Source: Actinomycetota bacterium
GTDB taxonomy: Bacteria > Actinomycetota > Acidimicrobiia > Acidimicrobiales > JAHWLA01
Reading direction: 5' to 3'
DNA: 30,652 nt
Assembly: GCA_019347595.1 (NCBI GenBank)
Contig: JAHWLA010000005.1
Location: 1 to 30,652, forward strand
This document shows positions 1 through 7,367 of this stretch, one piece after another (the stretch's first letter is position 1; the number at the start of each line of letters is the position of its first letter). Under the pieces are notes generated by a model that saw nothing but the letters and a program-made list of their open reading frames with translations, searched no databases and was not told the origin of the DNA. Both the position numbers and the translations under genes were made by a program.

Positions 1-1028
1 AGGCCGGAGTCGGCCCGGTAGTTGTCGCGGAAGTAGTAGTGGCCCGAGTGCTCGCCGCCGAAGAGGGCGCCGGTCTCGGCCATGACCGACTTGATGAACG
101 AGTGGCCCACCCGGGTGCGCACCGGGGTGCCGCCCTTCTCCCGCACCATCTCGCCCACGGCCTTCGAGCAGATGAGGTTGTGCACGATGGTCTCGCCCGG
201 GTGCTTCTCGAGCATCGACGCCGCCACCATGGCGGTGGTCAGCGAGCCGGACACGGGCTGCGCCTTCTCGTCGACGAGGAACACACGGTCGGCGTCGCCG
301 TCGAAGGCCAGCCCGATGTCGGCCCCGGTCTCCAGCACGCGGGCCTGGAGGTCCTTGAGGTTCTCGGGCTGGATGGGGTCGGCCGGGTGGTTGGGGAAGG
401 AGCCGTCGAGTTCGGCGAAGAGGATCTCCAGCTCGAAGGGCAGCTTGGCGAACACCCGGGGCACGACGAGGCCGCCCATGCCGTTGGCCGTGTCGGCCAC
501 CACCTTGAGGGGTCGGAGGTCGGAGGTGTCGACGAAGCCGACGACGTGCTCGGCGTACTCGTCGATGAGCTCGTGGTGGGCCACTGTGCCCCGCTCGGCG
601 GGCGACGCCTGCTCGACGCCGTGGGCCAGCGCCTCGGCGGCCATGGCCTTGATGTCGGCCAGGCCGGTGTCCTGGCCCACGGGCTTGGCGCCCGCCAGGC
701 ACAACTTGATGCCGTTGTACTGCGCCGGGTTGTGCGATGCGGTGAACATGGCGCCCGGGGCGTCGAGGCGGCCGGCGGCGAAGTAGAGGAGGTCGGTGGA
801 GGCGAGCCCGAGGTCGACCACGTCGGCGCCGTGGGCCGTCACCCCTTCGGCGAAGGCGGCGGCCAGGTCGACGCCCGACTCGCGCATGTCGCGGGCGACC
901 ACGATGCGGCGGGCGTCGGCGAATCGCGCGAAGGCCGCACCGATGGCGCGACACATGGGTGCGTCGAGCTGCTCGGGAACGGTGCCGCGGATGTCGTAGG
1001 CCTTGAAAACGGTGTCGAAGGACGGCAT
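1..1028 (-). CDS. manB: Phosphomannomutase/phosphoglucomutase, 3' end cut by window
   Basis: Alpha-D-phosphohexomutase that interconverts mannose-6-P and mannose-1-P (possibly also the glucose phosphates) in the cytoplasm, supplying GDP-mannose synthesis. Reading from ATG at 1028, the protein begins MPSFDTVFKAYDIRGT. It carries the phosphoserine loop TASHNP (Ser about residue 98), the metal loop DGDADR (about residue 240) and the sugar-binding loop GEHSGHYYF (about residue 320). About 342 codons are visible. The family is usually 450-460 residues, so the C-terminal phosphate-binding domain lies outside the window. The gene follows the PTPS-related gene after a 33-nt gap filled by a hairpin and has no clear Shine-Dalgarno, so co-transcription is likely. 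Mannose versus glucose specificity cannot be read from sequence. The neighbouring DUF3499 and cell-wall genes favour the ManB/PmmA type. Confidence 0.93.
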   Translation of the reverse strand, partial: MPSFDTVFKAYDIRGTVPEQLDAPMCRAIGAAFARFADARRIVVARDMRESGVDLAAAFAEGVTAHGADVVDLGLASTDLLYFAAGRLDAPGAMFTASHNPAQYNGIKLCLAGAKPVGQDTGLADIKAMAAEALAHGVEQASPAERGTVAHHELIDEYAEHVVGFVDTSDLRPLKVVADTANGMGGLVVPRVFAKLPFELEILFAELDGSFPNHPADPIQPENLKDLQARVLETGADIGLAFDGDADRVFLVDEKAQPVSGSLTTAMVAASMLEKHPGETIVHNLICSKAVGEMVREKGGTPVRTRVGHSFIKSVMAETGALFGGEHSGHYYFRDNYRADSG

Positions 1029-1061
1029 CTCGGGGGGCGAGCCTAGTGGGCCGTCCCCGAG
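1029..1061 (-). other. Hairpin filling the gap before manB
   Basis: CTCGGGG at 1029-1035 pairs perfectly with CCCCGAG at 1055-1061, leaving a 19-nt loop. The two arms abut the manB start codon (1028) and the stop codon of the upstream gene (1062-1064), so the structure occupies the whole intergenic gap. In mRNA it would place a 7-bp GC stem against the manB initiation codon. Confidence 0.5.
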
Positions 1062-3431
1062 CTAGTCCCGTTCGCCGTCGGCGTCGGTGACGGTGGCCAG
1101 CTCGCGGTCCCACACCTCGTCGTCGACCGGCGCGTCGCCCTCCGCGGCATGTGCCTCGGCCACCTCGTCGTCGTCGGTGCGCCGGGCGGGCAGGGCGACG
1201 GGGCCGAACCGCCACAGCGCCACGGCGCCCGCCAGCCCGGCCAGCGTGAGCGCCCACGCCACCACGTCGACCGGCGTGACGCCGTAATACAGACGGACGT
1301 GATTGGAGGTCGGCACCACCACCATCTGGTTGGGCGTCACCTGCCACACCCCGCGGGCGCCCGACACCTTCCAGTTGGGGAAGTACGAGACCTTGACCAG
1401 TACGGGGACGCCGACGCGGTCGACGTCGAACTCGATGGCCTGGTTGCGCTCCTCGATGTTGCTCACCTGCACGAGCGGCAGCGCCCGGCGAGGCGGGTCG
1501 GGGTCCGCCCCTTCCACCCGCGCCCACTCGTCGGGGCCGCTCGCCGCCAGCGGCACGTCCCAGCGGGACGGGTCCTGGTACCACTCGACGGCGGCGTCCT
1601 GCCAGCCCTCGCCGCCCTTCGGCATACCGGTCATGACCACGGGCTCGTTGGGGAGCGGCACCACGATCGTCGAGCCTGCGATCTCGTAGAACTCCCAGGT
1701 GCGCTGCTTGGGTCCGTCCTTGTAGGTCACGGTCCACGGGCCGGAACTGCCGACCAGGCGGAGGTCGGGATGGGCGCGGGCCCCCGCCTTGGCCTCGTCC
1801 GTGAGGGCCATGTAGTAGCGGACGCCGAGCAGCTTCAGGTGCTCGATGCCGCGGGCCACGTCGAAGGGGTGGTACGGCAGGCCGCGCTGGGGGCGGGAGG
1901 CGCCCACCGACAGCTCGGACTGGTTGAGGAAGTGGTACGGGGTGGTGGCCGACGACTCGAAGAACAGGCCCTCCATGGAGTCGATGCACCCGTCGGTCCA
2001 GTAGGGCAGGAGCATGAGCGCCATCGGGGTGCCCAGCCGGTCGAGCTCCGACTCGTAGTCCCACATGGCCCGCCCGCACCCGTGCTCGTCGCCGATGGCG
2101 TCCATCTTGCGGATGACGTCGCGGTACTCGGGGTAGGCGGCCTTGCCTTCGTAGCCGCTGTAGTTCCACCGCACCCAGTCGGGGATGAAGCTGCGCTGGG
2201 CCGCCGACTCGAACGGCAGCCACGAGACGCCCAGCGGCACTCCCACGAGCACCACGGTGAGCAGCAGGGCCACCACCGGCGTCACCAGCGACGCGGCGCG
2301 ATCGGCCTGGGCCCGGCGGGCGGCGTAGTCGCCCGGCACCGTATCGGCCTCGAGGTCGGCCTCGCGCTCGTCGGGGCCCTCCACCCACAGGCGGCCCAGC
2401 AATCGGCCCACCTCGGCCACGGCCACGCCCGCCAGCAGGTAGAGCGGCAGGATCCACAAGGGCAGGACGCGGGCGTTCCACAAGCGGCCCTGCGGCATGC
2501 CGATGAACACGCCCGCCCAAAGGGCGGCCATGACGACGAGGAAGATCCCGGCCCGGCGGCGCAGCGCGACCGATGCCACCGCCCCCAGCCCGGCCAGGAC
2601 CAACAGCCATGTGTCGCGCTGGCCGAGGAGCGTCTCGCTGTAGGTGCGCAGCTTCTCCCAGCCCATGTCGTTCGTGTAGGGGATGCGGGCCAGGAACGGC
2701 AGCCACCAGAAGGCGGCCAGGCAGGCGCCCACCACGCCAACGGGCACGGCGAGGCGCACCAGGCGCGTGCGGTCGAGGCGCATCAGGGTGAGGACGACGG
2801 CGCCCGAGGCGGCGAAGAACAGCGGGACGACGTGGCAGATGGCGGTGAGGGCCAGCAGCACGGCGGCCAGGGCTCTGTGCCGGCCGGTGGCCAGGCTGCG
2901 GGCGTAGACGCCGAGGAAGAGCAGCGACAGCGACAGGCTGATGGAGAAGGCGAACTCGCCCGCCAGCGTGGAGGCGATGTTGCCTCCGTAGATGGTGAAC
3001 GACCGGTCGAACAGGAACGGCAGGGTGGCCACCGCCAGGCACGCCGGCCCCGGGTCACGCAGCGCAGCGAGTCGCCCGAACGCCCACGCCGCGATCGGCA
3101 ACGTGACCAGGCCGAGGACGCTGACCAGCTTCATGGCCACGCCGTACGGGAGCACGACGTCGACCGCCACGATGAGCAGCGCGGGCAGGGGGAAGTAGAA
3201 GGTGGGGTACGGGAATCCGGCGTACCAGTCGGGCGCCCACCCGCTGAGGCGGCCGTTGGGGAGCAGGTGGTCGCGGAGGTAGGCGGGGCCCCACACGTGG
3301 GCGCCCATGTCGCCGCCTGCGGGGGTGGTGTTGGAGAACAGCAGGCTCGGCTGGAGCTGCGAGAAGACGAACGCCGAGGCCGCGCCGACGACCACCGCGG
3401 TCACGATCGTCATGGGGCGGGGACGACGCAT
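1062..3431 (-). CDS. PTPS-related polytopic membrane protein (GT-C-like)
   Basis: A 789-aa integral membrane protein. The N-terminal half has about ten or more hydrophobic segments. After the first of them come GGDMGAHVWGPAYL and an aromatic WYAGFPYPTFYFPLP stretch, typical of the '6-pyruvoyl-tetrahydropterin synthase-related membrane domain' family. Members resemble GT-C lipid-sugar glycosyltransferases, and despite the name nothing here suggests pterin chemistry. A large extracytoplasmic domain follows, then a last membrane segment (about VVAWALTLAGLAGAVALW) and an acidic tail. I start it at ATG 3431 rather than TTG 3461 because the upstream bases match the ftsH promoter (a -10-like box 7 nt before the ATG) and the intervening codons are that promoter translated. 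It lies upstream of manB, so a role in a mannose-containing surface glycan is plausible but inferred. Confidence 0.8.
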   Translation of the reverse strand: MRRPRPMTIVTAVVVGAASAFVFSQLQPSLLFSNTTPAGGDMGAHVWGPAYLRDHLLPNGRLSGWAPDWYAGFPYPTFYFPLPALLIVAVDVVLPYGVAMKLVSVLGLVTLPIAAWAFGRLAALRDPGPACLAVATLPFLFDRSFTIYGGNIASTLAGEFAFSISLSLSLLFLGVYARSLATGRHRALAAVLLALTAICHVVPLFFAASGAVVLTLMRLDRTRLVRLAVPVGVVGACLAAFWWLPFLARIPYTNDMGWEKLRTYSETLLGQRDTWLLVLAGLGAVASVALRRRAGIFLVVMAALWAGVFIGMPQGRLWNARVLPLWILPLYLLAGVAVAEVGRLLGRLWVEGPDEREADLEADTVPGDYAARRAQADRAASLVTPVVALLLTVVLVGVPLGVSWLPFESAAQRSFIPDWVRWNYSGYEGKAAYPEYRDVIRKMDAIGDEHGCGRAMWDYESELDRLGTPMALMLLPYWTDGCIDSMEGLFFESSATTPYHFLNQSELSVGASRPQRGLPYHPFDVARGIEHLKLLGVRYYMALTDEAKAGARAHPDLRLVGSSGPWTVTYKDGPKQRTWEFYEIAGSTIVVPLPNEPVVMTGMPKGGEGWQDAAVEWYQDPSRWDVPLAASGPDEWARVEGADPDPPRRALPLVQVSNIEERNQAIEFDVDRVGVPVLVKVSYFPNWKVSGARGVWQVTPNQMVVVPTSNHVRLYYGVTPVDVVAWALTLAGLAGAVALWRFGPVALPARRTDDDEVAEAHAAEGDAPVDDEVWDRELATVTDADGERD

Positions 3432-3438
3432 GCCGCCC

Positions 3439-3463
3439 ATGTTGCCGGCGGGGTGTGACAATC
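3439..3463 (-). promoter_or_regulatory. Leaderless promoter with GATTGTCACACCC element
   Basis: On the minus strand GATTGTCACACCC (3463-3451) is followed by 6 nt, then CAACAT (3444-3439), then 7 nt, then ATG at 3431. The ftsH upstream region (5208-5232) has the same 13-mer, the same 6-nt gap, TAACAT and the same 7-nt distance to ATG. No Shine-Dalgarno is present. The start site is inferred to be at the A of ATG. Confidence 0.6.
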
Positions 3464-3526
3464 AGGGCGCAGTGCGCCCTCGGGGCTACGTCAGCGGCAG
3501 ATCAGCCGGCTCGGTCGACCTGCGGG

Positions 3527-3700
3527 TCAGCGGCGGGCGGCGGCCAGATCGAGCACGCCGGGCAGGGGCAGGTGCTCGCCGTCGCTGTCCCACCAGCGGG
3601 TGTCGCAGCGGGAGCAGCTCTGCATCCGGACCTTGCGCTCGCCCACGTTGAGGGCGATCTCGACCAGACGTCCGGCATGGCAACGCGGGCAGTGCTTCAT
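3527..3700 (-). CDS. Small zinc-ribbon protein
   Basis: A 57-aa protein beginning MKHCPRCHAGRLVEIAL, with two Cys pairs (CPRC near residue 4, CSRC near residue 28) that would hold one zinc ion, followed by DTRWWDSDGEHLPL. Longer in-frame starts exist, but ATG 3700 is chosen because AAGGGGAAG lies about 10 nt upstream and the extension is low-complexity Arg/Pro. It follows the CPBP gene after 91 nt, and a 7-bp hairpin lies in that gap. Similar single zinc ribbons occur in actinomycetes without an assigned function. Binding to nucleic acid or to a protein partner cannot be told apart here. Confidence 0.75.
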   Translation of the reverse strand: MKHCPRCHAGRLVEIALNVGERKVRMQSCSRCDTRWWDSDGEHLPLPGVLDLAAARR

Positions 3701-3723
3701 CGGAATAGTGCTTCCCCTTGTTC

Positions 3724-3739
3724 CGCCCGGTGCCGGGCG
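3724..3739. other. Short GC hairpin between CPBP and zinc-ribbon genes
   Basis: CGCCCGG (3724-3730), a TG loop and CCGGGCG (3733-3739) form a 7-bp perfect stem. It lies about 50 nt past the CPBP stop and about 24 nt before the zinc-ribbon start. It could be a weak terminator or a leader structure. There is no T-run after it on the minus strand. Confidence 0.4.
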
Positions 3740-3791
3740 CTCTCTCCACAAGAGCTATCGGCGGAACCCCGAAAAAGCTTGAATCCGCAGG

Positions 3792-4490
3792 TCAGCGCAC
3801 CAGGTAGACCGTCACGGCGGTGGCGTTGAAGAAGACGTGGGCGACGACGGCGGGGCCGAGCCGGCCCGTCCACTCGACCAGGGCGCCGAGCACCACGCCG
3901 AACGCCGCCAGCCCCAGCAGGCCGAGCGGGTCGAAGTGGGTGAGGCCGAACACCAGCGCCGAGACCGTGATGCCGAACGCCGGCCCCAGGCGCCGCACCA
4001 GCGACCGTTGGAGCAGCCCTCGGAAGAACAGCTCCTCGACCAGCGGCGCCCCCACGGCGAGCAGGAGGACGAGCACGACGAGGGCCACGCCGTGGGTGGA
4101 GTCGACGAGCCGCTCGCTGTCGCGTCCGAGCTCCTCGACCCGGTCGCCGAAGGGCAGATAGACGATGCGGAGGAGGACGAACTGCGAGAAGACGCCGGCG
4201 GCCAGGCCGAGCGGCAGGTCCCGGGGCTGGAAGCGGAGGCCGAAGTCGCGCACCACGCTGCCCGACCCTTTGGTACGGGCCACGAGGACGGGCACGCCGA
4301 CGAAGCCCACCCACAGCCCGACGATGGTGGCCACGGCGAGCCCGAAGCTCTCGGATTCGCCGCCCCCAACCGCCATCCACGCCACGCCGGTCAGCCCCGA
4401 AAGGAAGTAGGCGATCACGAAGCCGACGGCCGCGTCGGGGATGCCCCAGCCGAAACGGGGCGACATCGGCTGGGCATCGTCGCCGGTCAC
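3792..4490 (-). CDS. CPBP-family intramembrane glutamic metalloprotease
   Basis: A 232-aa polytopic protein of the CPBP (CAAX/Abi, Rce1-type) family. Motif 1 is EELFFRG (Glu152, Glu153, Arg157), motif 2 is FGLTHF (His185) and motif 3 is HVFFN (His218, Asn222), so all expected catalytic or metal residues are present. Hydrophobic segments precede and surround them. The GTG at 4490 overlaps the stop of the DUF6788-like gene by 4 nt, which indicates translational coupling. The 31 residues before it in the longer frame are Pro/Arg-rich and overlap that gene. Bacterial members have been linked to peptide maturation, bacteriocin self-immunity or protein sorting. The substrate here is unknown. Confidence 0.88.
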   Translation of the reverse strand: MTGDDAQPMSPRFGWGIPDAAVGFVIAYFLSGLTGVAWMAVGGGESESFGLAVATIVGLWVGFVGVPVLVARTKGSGSVVRDFGLRFQPRDLPLGLAAGVFSQFVLLRIVYLPFGDRVEELGRDSERLVDSTHGVALVVLVLLLAVGAPLVEELFFRGLLQRSLVRRLGPAFGITVSALVFGLTHFDPLGLLGLAAFGVVLGALVEWTGRLGPAVVAHVFFNATAVTVYLVR

Positions 4491-4813
4491 GAGGGCAGCG
4501 TCTTGCCGATGTAGCGGGTACGCACCTTGCCGTCCTCCCGCCAGGCGGCGTACCAGTAGGGGCCGTGGGGGCAGCGGGAGCACGACTGCTTGCCACAGCG
4601 CACGGACTGGCGGCGGAAGGTGACCGTCGGCCCGTCCTCGCCGAAGGCGGGAACCGTGACCTCGCCGTCGTCGTCGCCGCCGTTGTCGCCGCCGGTGTCG
4701 GACGCCGCCTCGGCCAACGCGTGCAGGCGGCCCCGGGCCAGGATCACCAGTCGGCGCAGCTCGTGCTCGTCCAGGCTGCGGACGAGGTCGGCCGCGCGGC
4801 GGTCGAGGGACAC
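4487..4813 (-). CDS. DUF6788-like small Cys-rich protein
   Basis: A 108-aa protein from GTG 4813. The N-terminal helical part is LDRRAADLVRSLDEHELRRLVILARGRL in two adjoining helices. An acidic Gly/Asp linker follows, then a compact C-terminal module, VRCGKQSCSRCPHGPYWYAAW, ending DGKVRTRYIGKTLPS. Three cysteines and one His suggest a metal-binding knuckle. The CGK-C-CPHGPYWY and RYIGK signatures are those I associate with DUF6788; that assignment is from memory. A TAGCCT hexamer lies 8 nt before the GTG and may be an internal promoter. The longer frame upstream overlaps DUF3499 and is rejected. The stop overlaps the CPBP start. Function unknown, perhaps nucleic-acid binding. Confidence 0.75.
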   Translation of the reverse strand: MSLDRRAADLVRSLDEHELRRLVILARGRLHALAEAASDTGGDNGGDDDGEVTVPAFGEDGPTVTFRRQSVRCGKQSCSRCPHGPYWYAAWREDGKVRTRYIGKTLPS

Positions 4814-4845
4814 GGCTCGGGAGGCTAGCGGCGAGCGCCCGCCGC

Positions 4846-5079
4846 TCAGACGGCGATCTGGGGGCGGAGCTGGATGATCGGCGTGCGCCGGTCCTCCAGT
4901 GCCCACCCGACCGGGACGTTGAGCCGGTCGGAGTGCGCGGCGCACAGGCCCCATGCCGCCGTGGGGTCGGGCTCGTCGCCGGGGCTGTGGAGCCACACGG
5001 TGCGGCTGGCGTAGTCGTAGGTCATGATCGCCGACGCCGGGTCGCCGCAGGCAGGGCGGGCGCAGTGGCGCGTGTTCAT
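4846..5079 (-). CDS. DUF3499 family protein
   Basis: A 77-aa protein, MNTRHCARPACGDPASAIMTYDYASRTVWL followed by a C-terminal part with GLCAAHSDRLNVPVGW and a basic/hydrophobic tail. Cys6, Cys11 and the CAAH motif (Cys46, His49) look like a treble-clef-type zinc site. DUF3499 is an actinobacterial family often encoded beside manB and whiB-type genes. Its biochemical role is not established. ATG 5079 is preceded by TACCGT with exactly 7 nt between, fitting leaderless transcription, and the in-frame extension to 5412 crosses the divergent ftsH promoter. It heads a minus-strand set running through DUF6788 and CPBP. Confidence 0.88.
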   Translation of the reverse strand: MNTRHCARPACGDPASAIMTYDYASRTVWLHSPGDEPDPTAAWGLCAAHSDRLNVPVGWALEDRRTPIIQLRPQIAV

Positions 5080-5086
5080 AGTGGCA

Positions 5087-5092
5087 ACGGTA
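5087..5092 (-). promoter_or_regulatory. -10 box TACCGT for DUF3499 gene
   Basis: TACCGT on the minus strand ends 7 nt before ATG 5079. There is no Shine-Dalgarno in the intervening TGCCACT, consistent with a leaderless transcript. No good -35 is visible. Confidence 0.5.
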
Positions 5093-5167
5093 CCGACGTC
5101 GACGCATTCCGTGGTGGATGGGTTGGACGTCGTTCTTGTGCAACGCGGGTGCTGCCTAAGACGGTGT

Positions 5168-5178
5168 TGTGATTCACA
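5168..5178. promoter_or_regulatory. Palindrome TGTGATTCACA between divergent genes
   Basis: TGTGA-T-TCACA is a perfect 11-bp palindrome in the 160-bp gap between the DUF3499 gene and ftsH, about 70 bp from ftsH and 90 bp from DUF3499. It could be an operator for either gene. The half-sites resemble CRP sites, but the 1-nt spacing is unlike the 6-nt CRP spacing. Confidence 0.3.
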
Positions 5179-5207
5179 GTCCAGGTAGACGGCGGGCCCG
5201 AGGGTCG

Positions 5208-5232
5208 GATTGTCACACCCGGGGCATAACAT
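5208..5232 (+). promoter_or_regulatory. ftsH leaderless promoter with GATTGTCACACCC element
   Basis: GATTGTCACACCC (5208-5220), 6 nt, TAACAT (5227-5232), then 7 nt to ATG at 5240. The geometry is identical to the element at 3439-3463. TAACAT fits a sigma-A -10 box with transcription starting at the ATG. The 11-bp distance from TTGTCA to TAACAT is too short for a normal -35, so the 13-mer is more likely an activator or alternative-factor site. Confidence 0.65.
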
Positions 5233-5239
5233 CGGACTC

Positions 5240-7210
5240 ATGAGCCGGCAGCCCAACGACCTCCGACCAGGACGCCCCGAGCGTCCGCGCGTGCCCGGCC
5301 AACCCGGTCCCCCCGGCCAGGAGCAGAACTGGCGCTGGGCGATGATCGCCCTGTTCGTCTTGGTCGTCAGCGTGCTGGTGCTGCCCTCGTTGTTCTCCAA
5401 CCAGCCCCGCACCGACCTGACCTACAACGAGCTGATCCGCCGGGCCGACGAGGGGAAGGTGGCCTCGGCCACAGTCAACAACGACACGGGCCGCATCACC
5501 GGCGAGCAGACGGACGGCACCCGGTTCAGCGTCTCGGGGCCGGTGCCGCTCCCCGACGGCGTGGAGGCCATGCTCCGGGAGAAGGTCGAGAAGCTCACCT
5601 TCGAGAACACCACACCGAGCCTGCTGGCCTCGCTCCTCCCCTACCTGCTGATGATCGGGATCATCGTCGGCTTCTACATGTGGATGTCGAAACGGGCCCA
5701 GGGGCAGATGACCGGCCTGATGTCGATCGGCCGGTCGAAGGCCAAGGTGTACACCACCGAGCGGCCGCAGACGACGTTCAACGACGTGGCCGGCTACGAG
5801 GGCGTCAAGCAGGAGATCCGCGAGGTCGTCGACTTCCTCAAGTCGCCCGGGCGTTTCAAGGACATCGGCGCCCGCATCCCCAAGGGCGTGCTGCTGGTGG
5901 GGCCACCGGGCACCGGCAAGACGCTCCTGGCCCGGGCGGTGGCAGGCGAGGCGGGCGTGCCGTTCATGTCCGTGACCGGCTCCGACTTCATGGAGATGTT
6001 CGTGGGCGTGGGCGCCTCGCGGGTGCGCGACCTGTTCCAGACGGCCCGCAAGCAGGCGCCCGCCATCATCTTCGTGGACGAGGTCGACTCCATCGGCCGC
6101 AAACGGGGGGCTGGCTTGGGCGGGGGCCACGACGAACGGGAACAGACGCTCAACCAGATGCTCTCGGAGATGGACGGGTTCGACACCACCGAGGGCATCG
6201 TCATGATGGCGGCCACCAACCGGCCCGACATCCTCGACCCCGCGCTGCTGCGCCCGGGGCGCTTCGACCGCCAGATCGTGGTCCCGCTGCCCGACCTCGA
6301 GGAACGGTTGCCGATCCTCAAGGTGCACTGCCGCGACAAGAAGATCGGCCCCGACGTCGACCTCGGGCTGGTGGCCCGCGGCACGCCGGGCATGAGCGGG
6401 GCCGACCTGGCCAACCTGGTGAACGAGGCGGCGCTGCACGCCGTGCGACGGGGCGCGATTGCCATCCACATGGAGGACTTCGAGGCTGCTCGCGACCGGG
6501 TCATCATGGGCCAGCGCCGCGAGTCGTTGGCGCTGTCCGACGACGAGAAGGAGCGGGTGGCGTACCACGAGGCGGGCCATGCCGTGCTGGCCTATGTGCT
6601 GCCCAACGCCGACCCGGTGCACAAGGTCACGATCCTCCCCACGGGCATGGCACTGGGCGTCACCCAGCAGCTCCCCATGGAGGAGCGCCACATCTACCCG
6701 CGGCCGTACATCCAGGACTCGCTGGCGGTGCGCATGGGCGGCCGGGTGGCGGAGCTCATCATCTACGGCGACCTGTCCACCGGCGCCAACAACGACCTGG
6801 TGGGCAACACCGAGTTGGCCCGCAAGATGGTGCGGGAGTGGGGCATGAGCGACCGCATCGGGCCCATGGCGTGGGGGTCGGCGGGCATGGTGTTCCTGGG
6901 CGAGGACCTCATGCACTCGCGCGACTACAGCGACGTGACCCAGCACGCCATCGACGAAGAGGTGGAGCGCATCCTCCGCGACGAGGAGGAGCGGGCCATG
7001 AAGGAGCTGCGCAAGCACCGCAAGGGGCTGGAGGCGGTGGCCCGGGCGCTGCTGGAACACGAGACGGTCGACGGGGCGGAGGTGGGGCGGCTGGTCGACG
7101 AGGCCTACGGCCGACCGGTGCACCCCAACGGCAACAAGGCGGCCGAGCACGTGCCCACATTCGCCACCGGCCCGGCGGCCGACGACACCACCGTCATCGA
7201 GCGCCGGTAA
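5240..7210 (+). CDS. ftsH: ATP-dependent zinc metalloprotease FtsH
   Basis: A 656-aa membrane-bound AAA+ protease that extracts and degrades membrane and soluble proteins. In order: a Pro/Arg-rich N terminus; membrane segment about 33-52; periplasmic FtsH_ext region; second membrane segment about 125-148; AAA module with Walker A GPPGTGKT (about 221-228), Walker B IIFVDEVDS and second region of homology TNRPDILDPALLRPGRFDR; then the peptidase domain with zinc motif HEAGH (about 443-447) and the third ligand Asp in STGANNDL (about 519). All catalytic residues are present. The usual AEE before the third ligand reads AEL, suggesting a divergent paralogue. It ends near the HEAGH domain without a long disordered tail. 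ATG 5240 is preferred to TTG 5210 because the intervening codons are the promoter. Confidence 0.97.
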   Translation: MSRQPNDLRPGRPERPRVPGQPGPPGQEQNWRWAMIALFVLVVSVLVLPSLFSNQPRTDLTYNELIRRADEGKVASATVNNDTGRITGEQTDGTRFSVSGPVPLPDGVEAMLREKVEKLTFENTTPSLLASLLPYLLMIGIIVGFYMWMSKRAQGQMTGLMSIGRSKAKVYTTERPQTTFNDVAGYEGVKQEIREVVDFLKSPGRFKDIGARIPKGVLLVGPPGTGKTLLARAVAGEAGVPFMSVTGSDFMEMFVGVGASRVRDLFQTARKQAPAIIFVDEVDSIGRKRGAGLGGGHDEREQTLNQMLSEMDGFDTTEGIVMMAATNRPDILDPALLRPGRFDRQIVVPLPDLEERLPILKVHCRDKKIGPDVDLGLVARGTPGMSGADLANLVNEAALHAVRRGAIAIHMEDFEAARDRVIMGQRRESLALSDDEKERVAYHEAGHAVLAYVLPNADPVHKVTILPTGMALGVTQQLPMEERHIYPRPYIQDSLAVRMGGRVAELIIYGDLSTGANNDLVGNTELARKMVREWGMSDRIGPMAWGSAGMVFLGEDLMHSRDYSDVTQHAIDEEVERILRDEEERAMKELRKHRKGLEAVARALLEHETVDGAEVGRLVDEAYGRPVHPNGNKAAEHVPTFATGPAADDTTVIERR

Positions 7211-7242
7211 GCGCGAGCAGCCGCTCGGCAGGCGCGGCCGGT

Positions 7243-7291
7243 GTTCCGGAGGCAAAACCGCCCGCTGGGCGGGCATTCCTGCCTCCAGAAC
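7243..7291. repeat. Hairpin repeat A (TTCTGG/CCAGAACGG family)
   Basis: Symmetric nested hairpin. Outer arms are 7243-7254 and 7280-7291 (11 of 12 pairs), followed by 5-nt internal loops on both sides, perfect inner arms GCCCGC (7260-7265) and GCGGGC (7269-7274), and loop TGG. The right edge is CCAGAACGG, as in copies at 20238, 22483 and 30598. It sits between convergent ftsH and the thioredoxin-like gene, where it could also act as a bidirectional terminator. Confidence 0.75.
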
Positions 7292-7305
7292 GGTGACGGC
7301 GGCTG

Positions 7306-7352
7306 TTCTGGGTGCCCGAAGTGCCGCTGAGCGGGAGTTCCGGCACCCAGAA
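7306..7352. repeat. Hairpin repeat B (TTCTGG/CCAGAA family)
   Basis: Outer arms TTCTGGGTGCC (7306-7316) and GGCACCCAGAA (7342-7352) pair perfectly over 11 bp. Inner arms CCGCT (7324-7328) and AGCGG (7330-7334) are also complementary. Read on the minus strand the right half aligns without gaps to repeat A: TTCTGG-N5-GGAA-N2-CCCGC. It lies 14 bp from repeat A and 15 bp from the thioredoxin-like gene's stop. Confidence 0.75.
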
Positions 7353-7367
7353 GCGCGCCGGCCTCGG

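Noticed and set aside
1149..3458. 769-codon plus-strand open frame opposite the PTPS-related gene
   Set aside because: Rich in His/Arg/Gly/Gln with no domain pattern; an antisense frame kept open by high GC. The minus strand encodes a clear membrane protein.
5168..5178. CRP binding site
   Set aside because: The half-sites TGTGA/TCACA are separated by 1 nt instead of 6, so canonical CRP binding is unlikely.
5213..7276. 687-codon minus-strand frame opposite ftsH
   Set aside because: Composition typical of antisense high-GC frames; FtsH on the plus strand has every catalytic motif.
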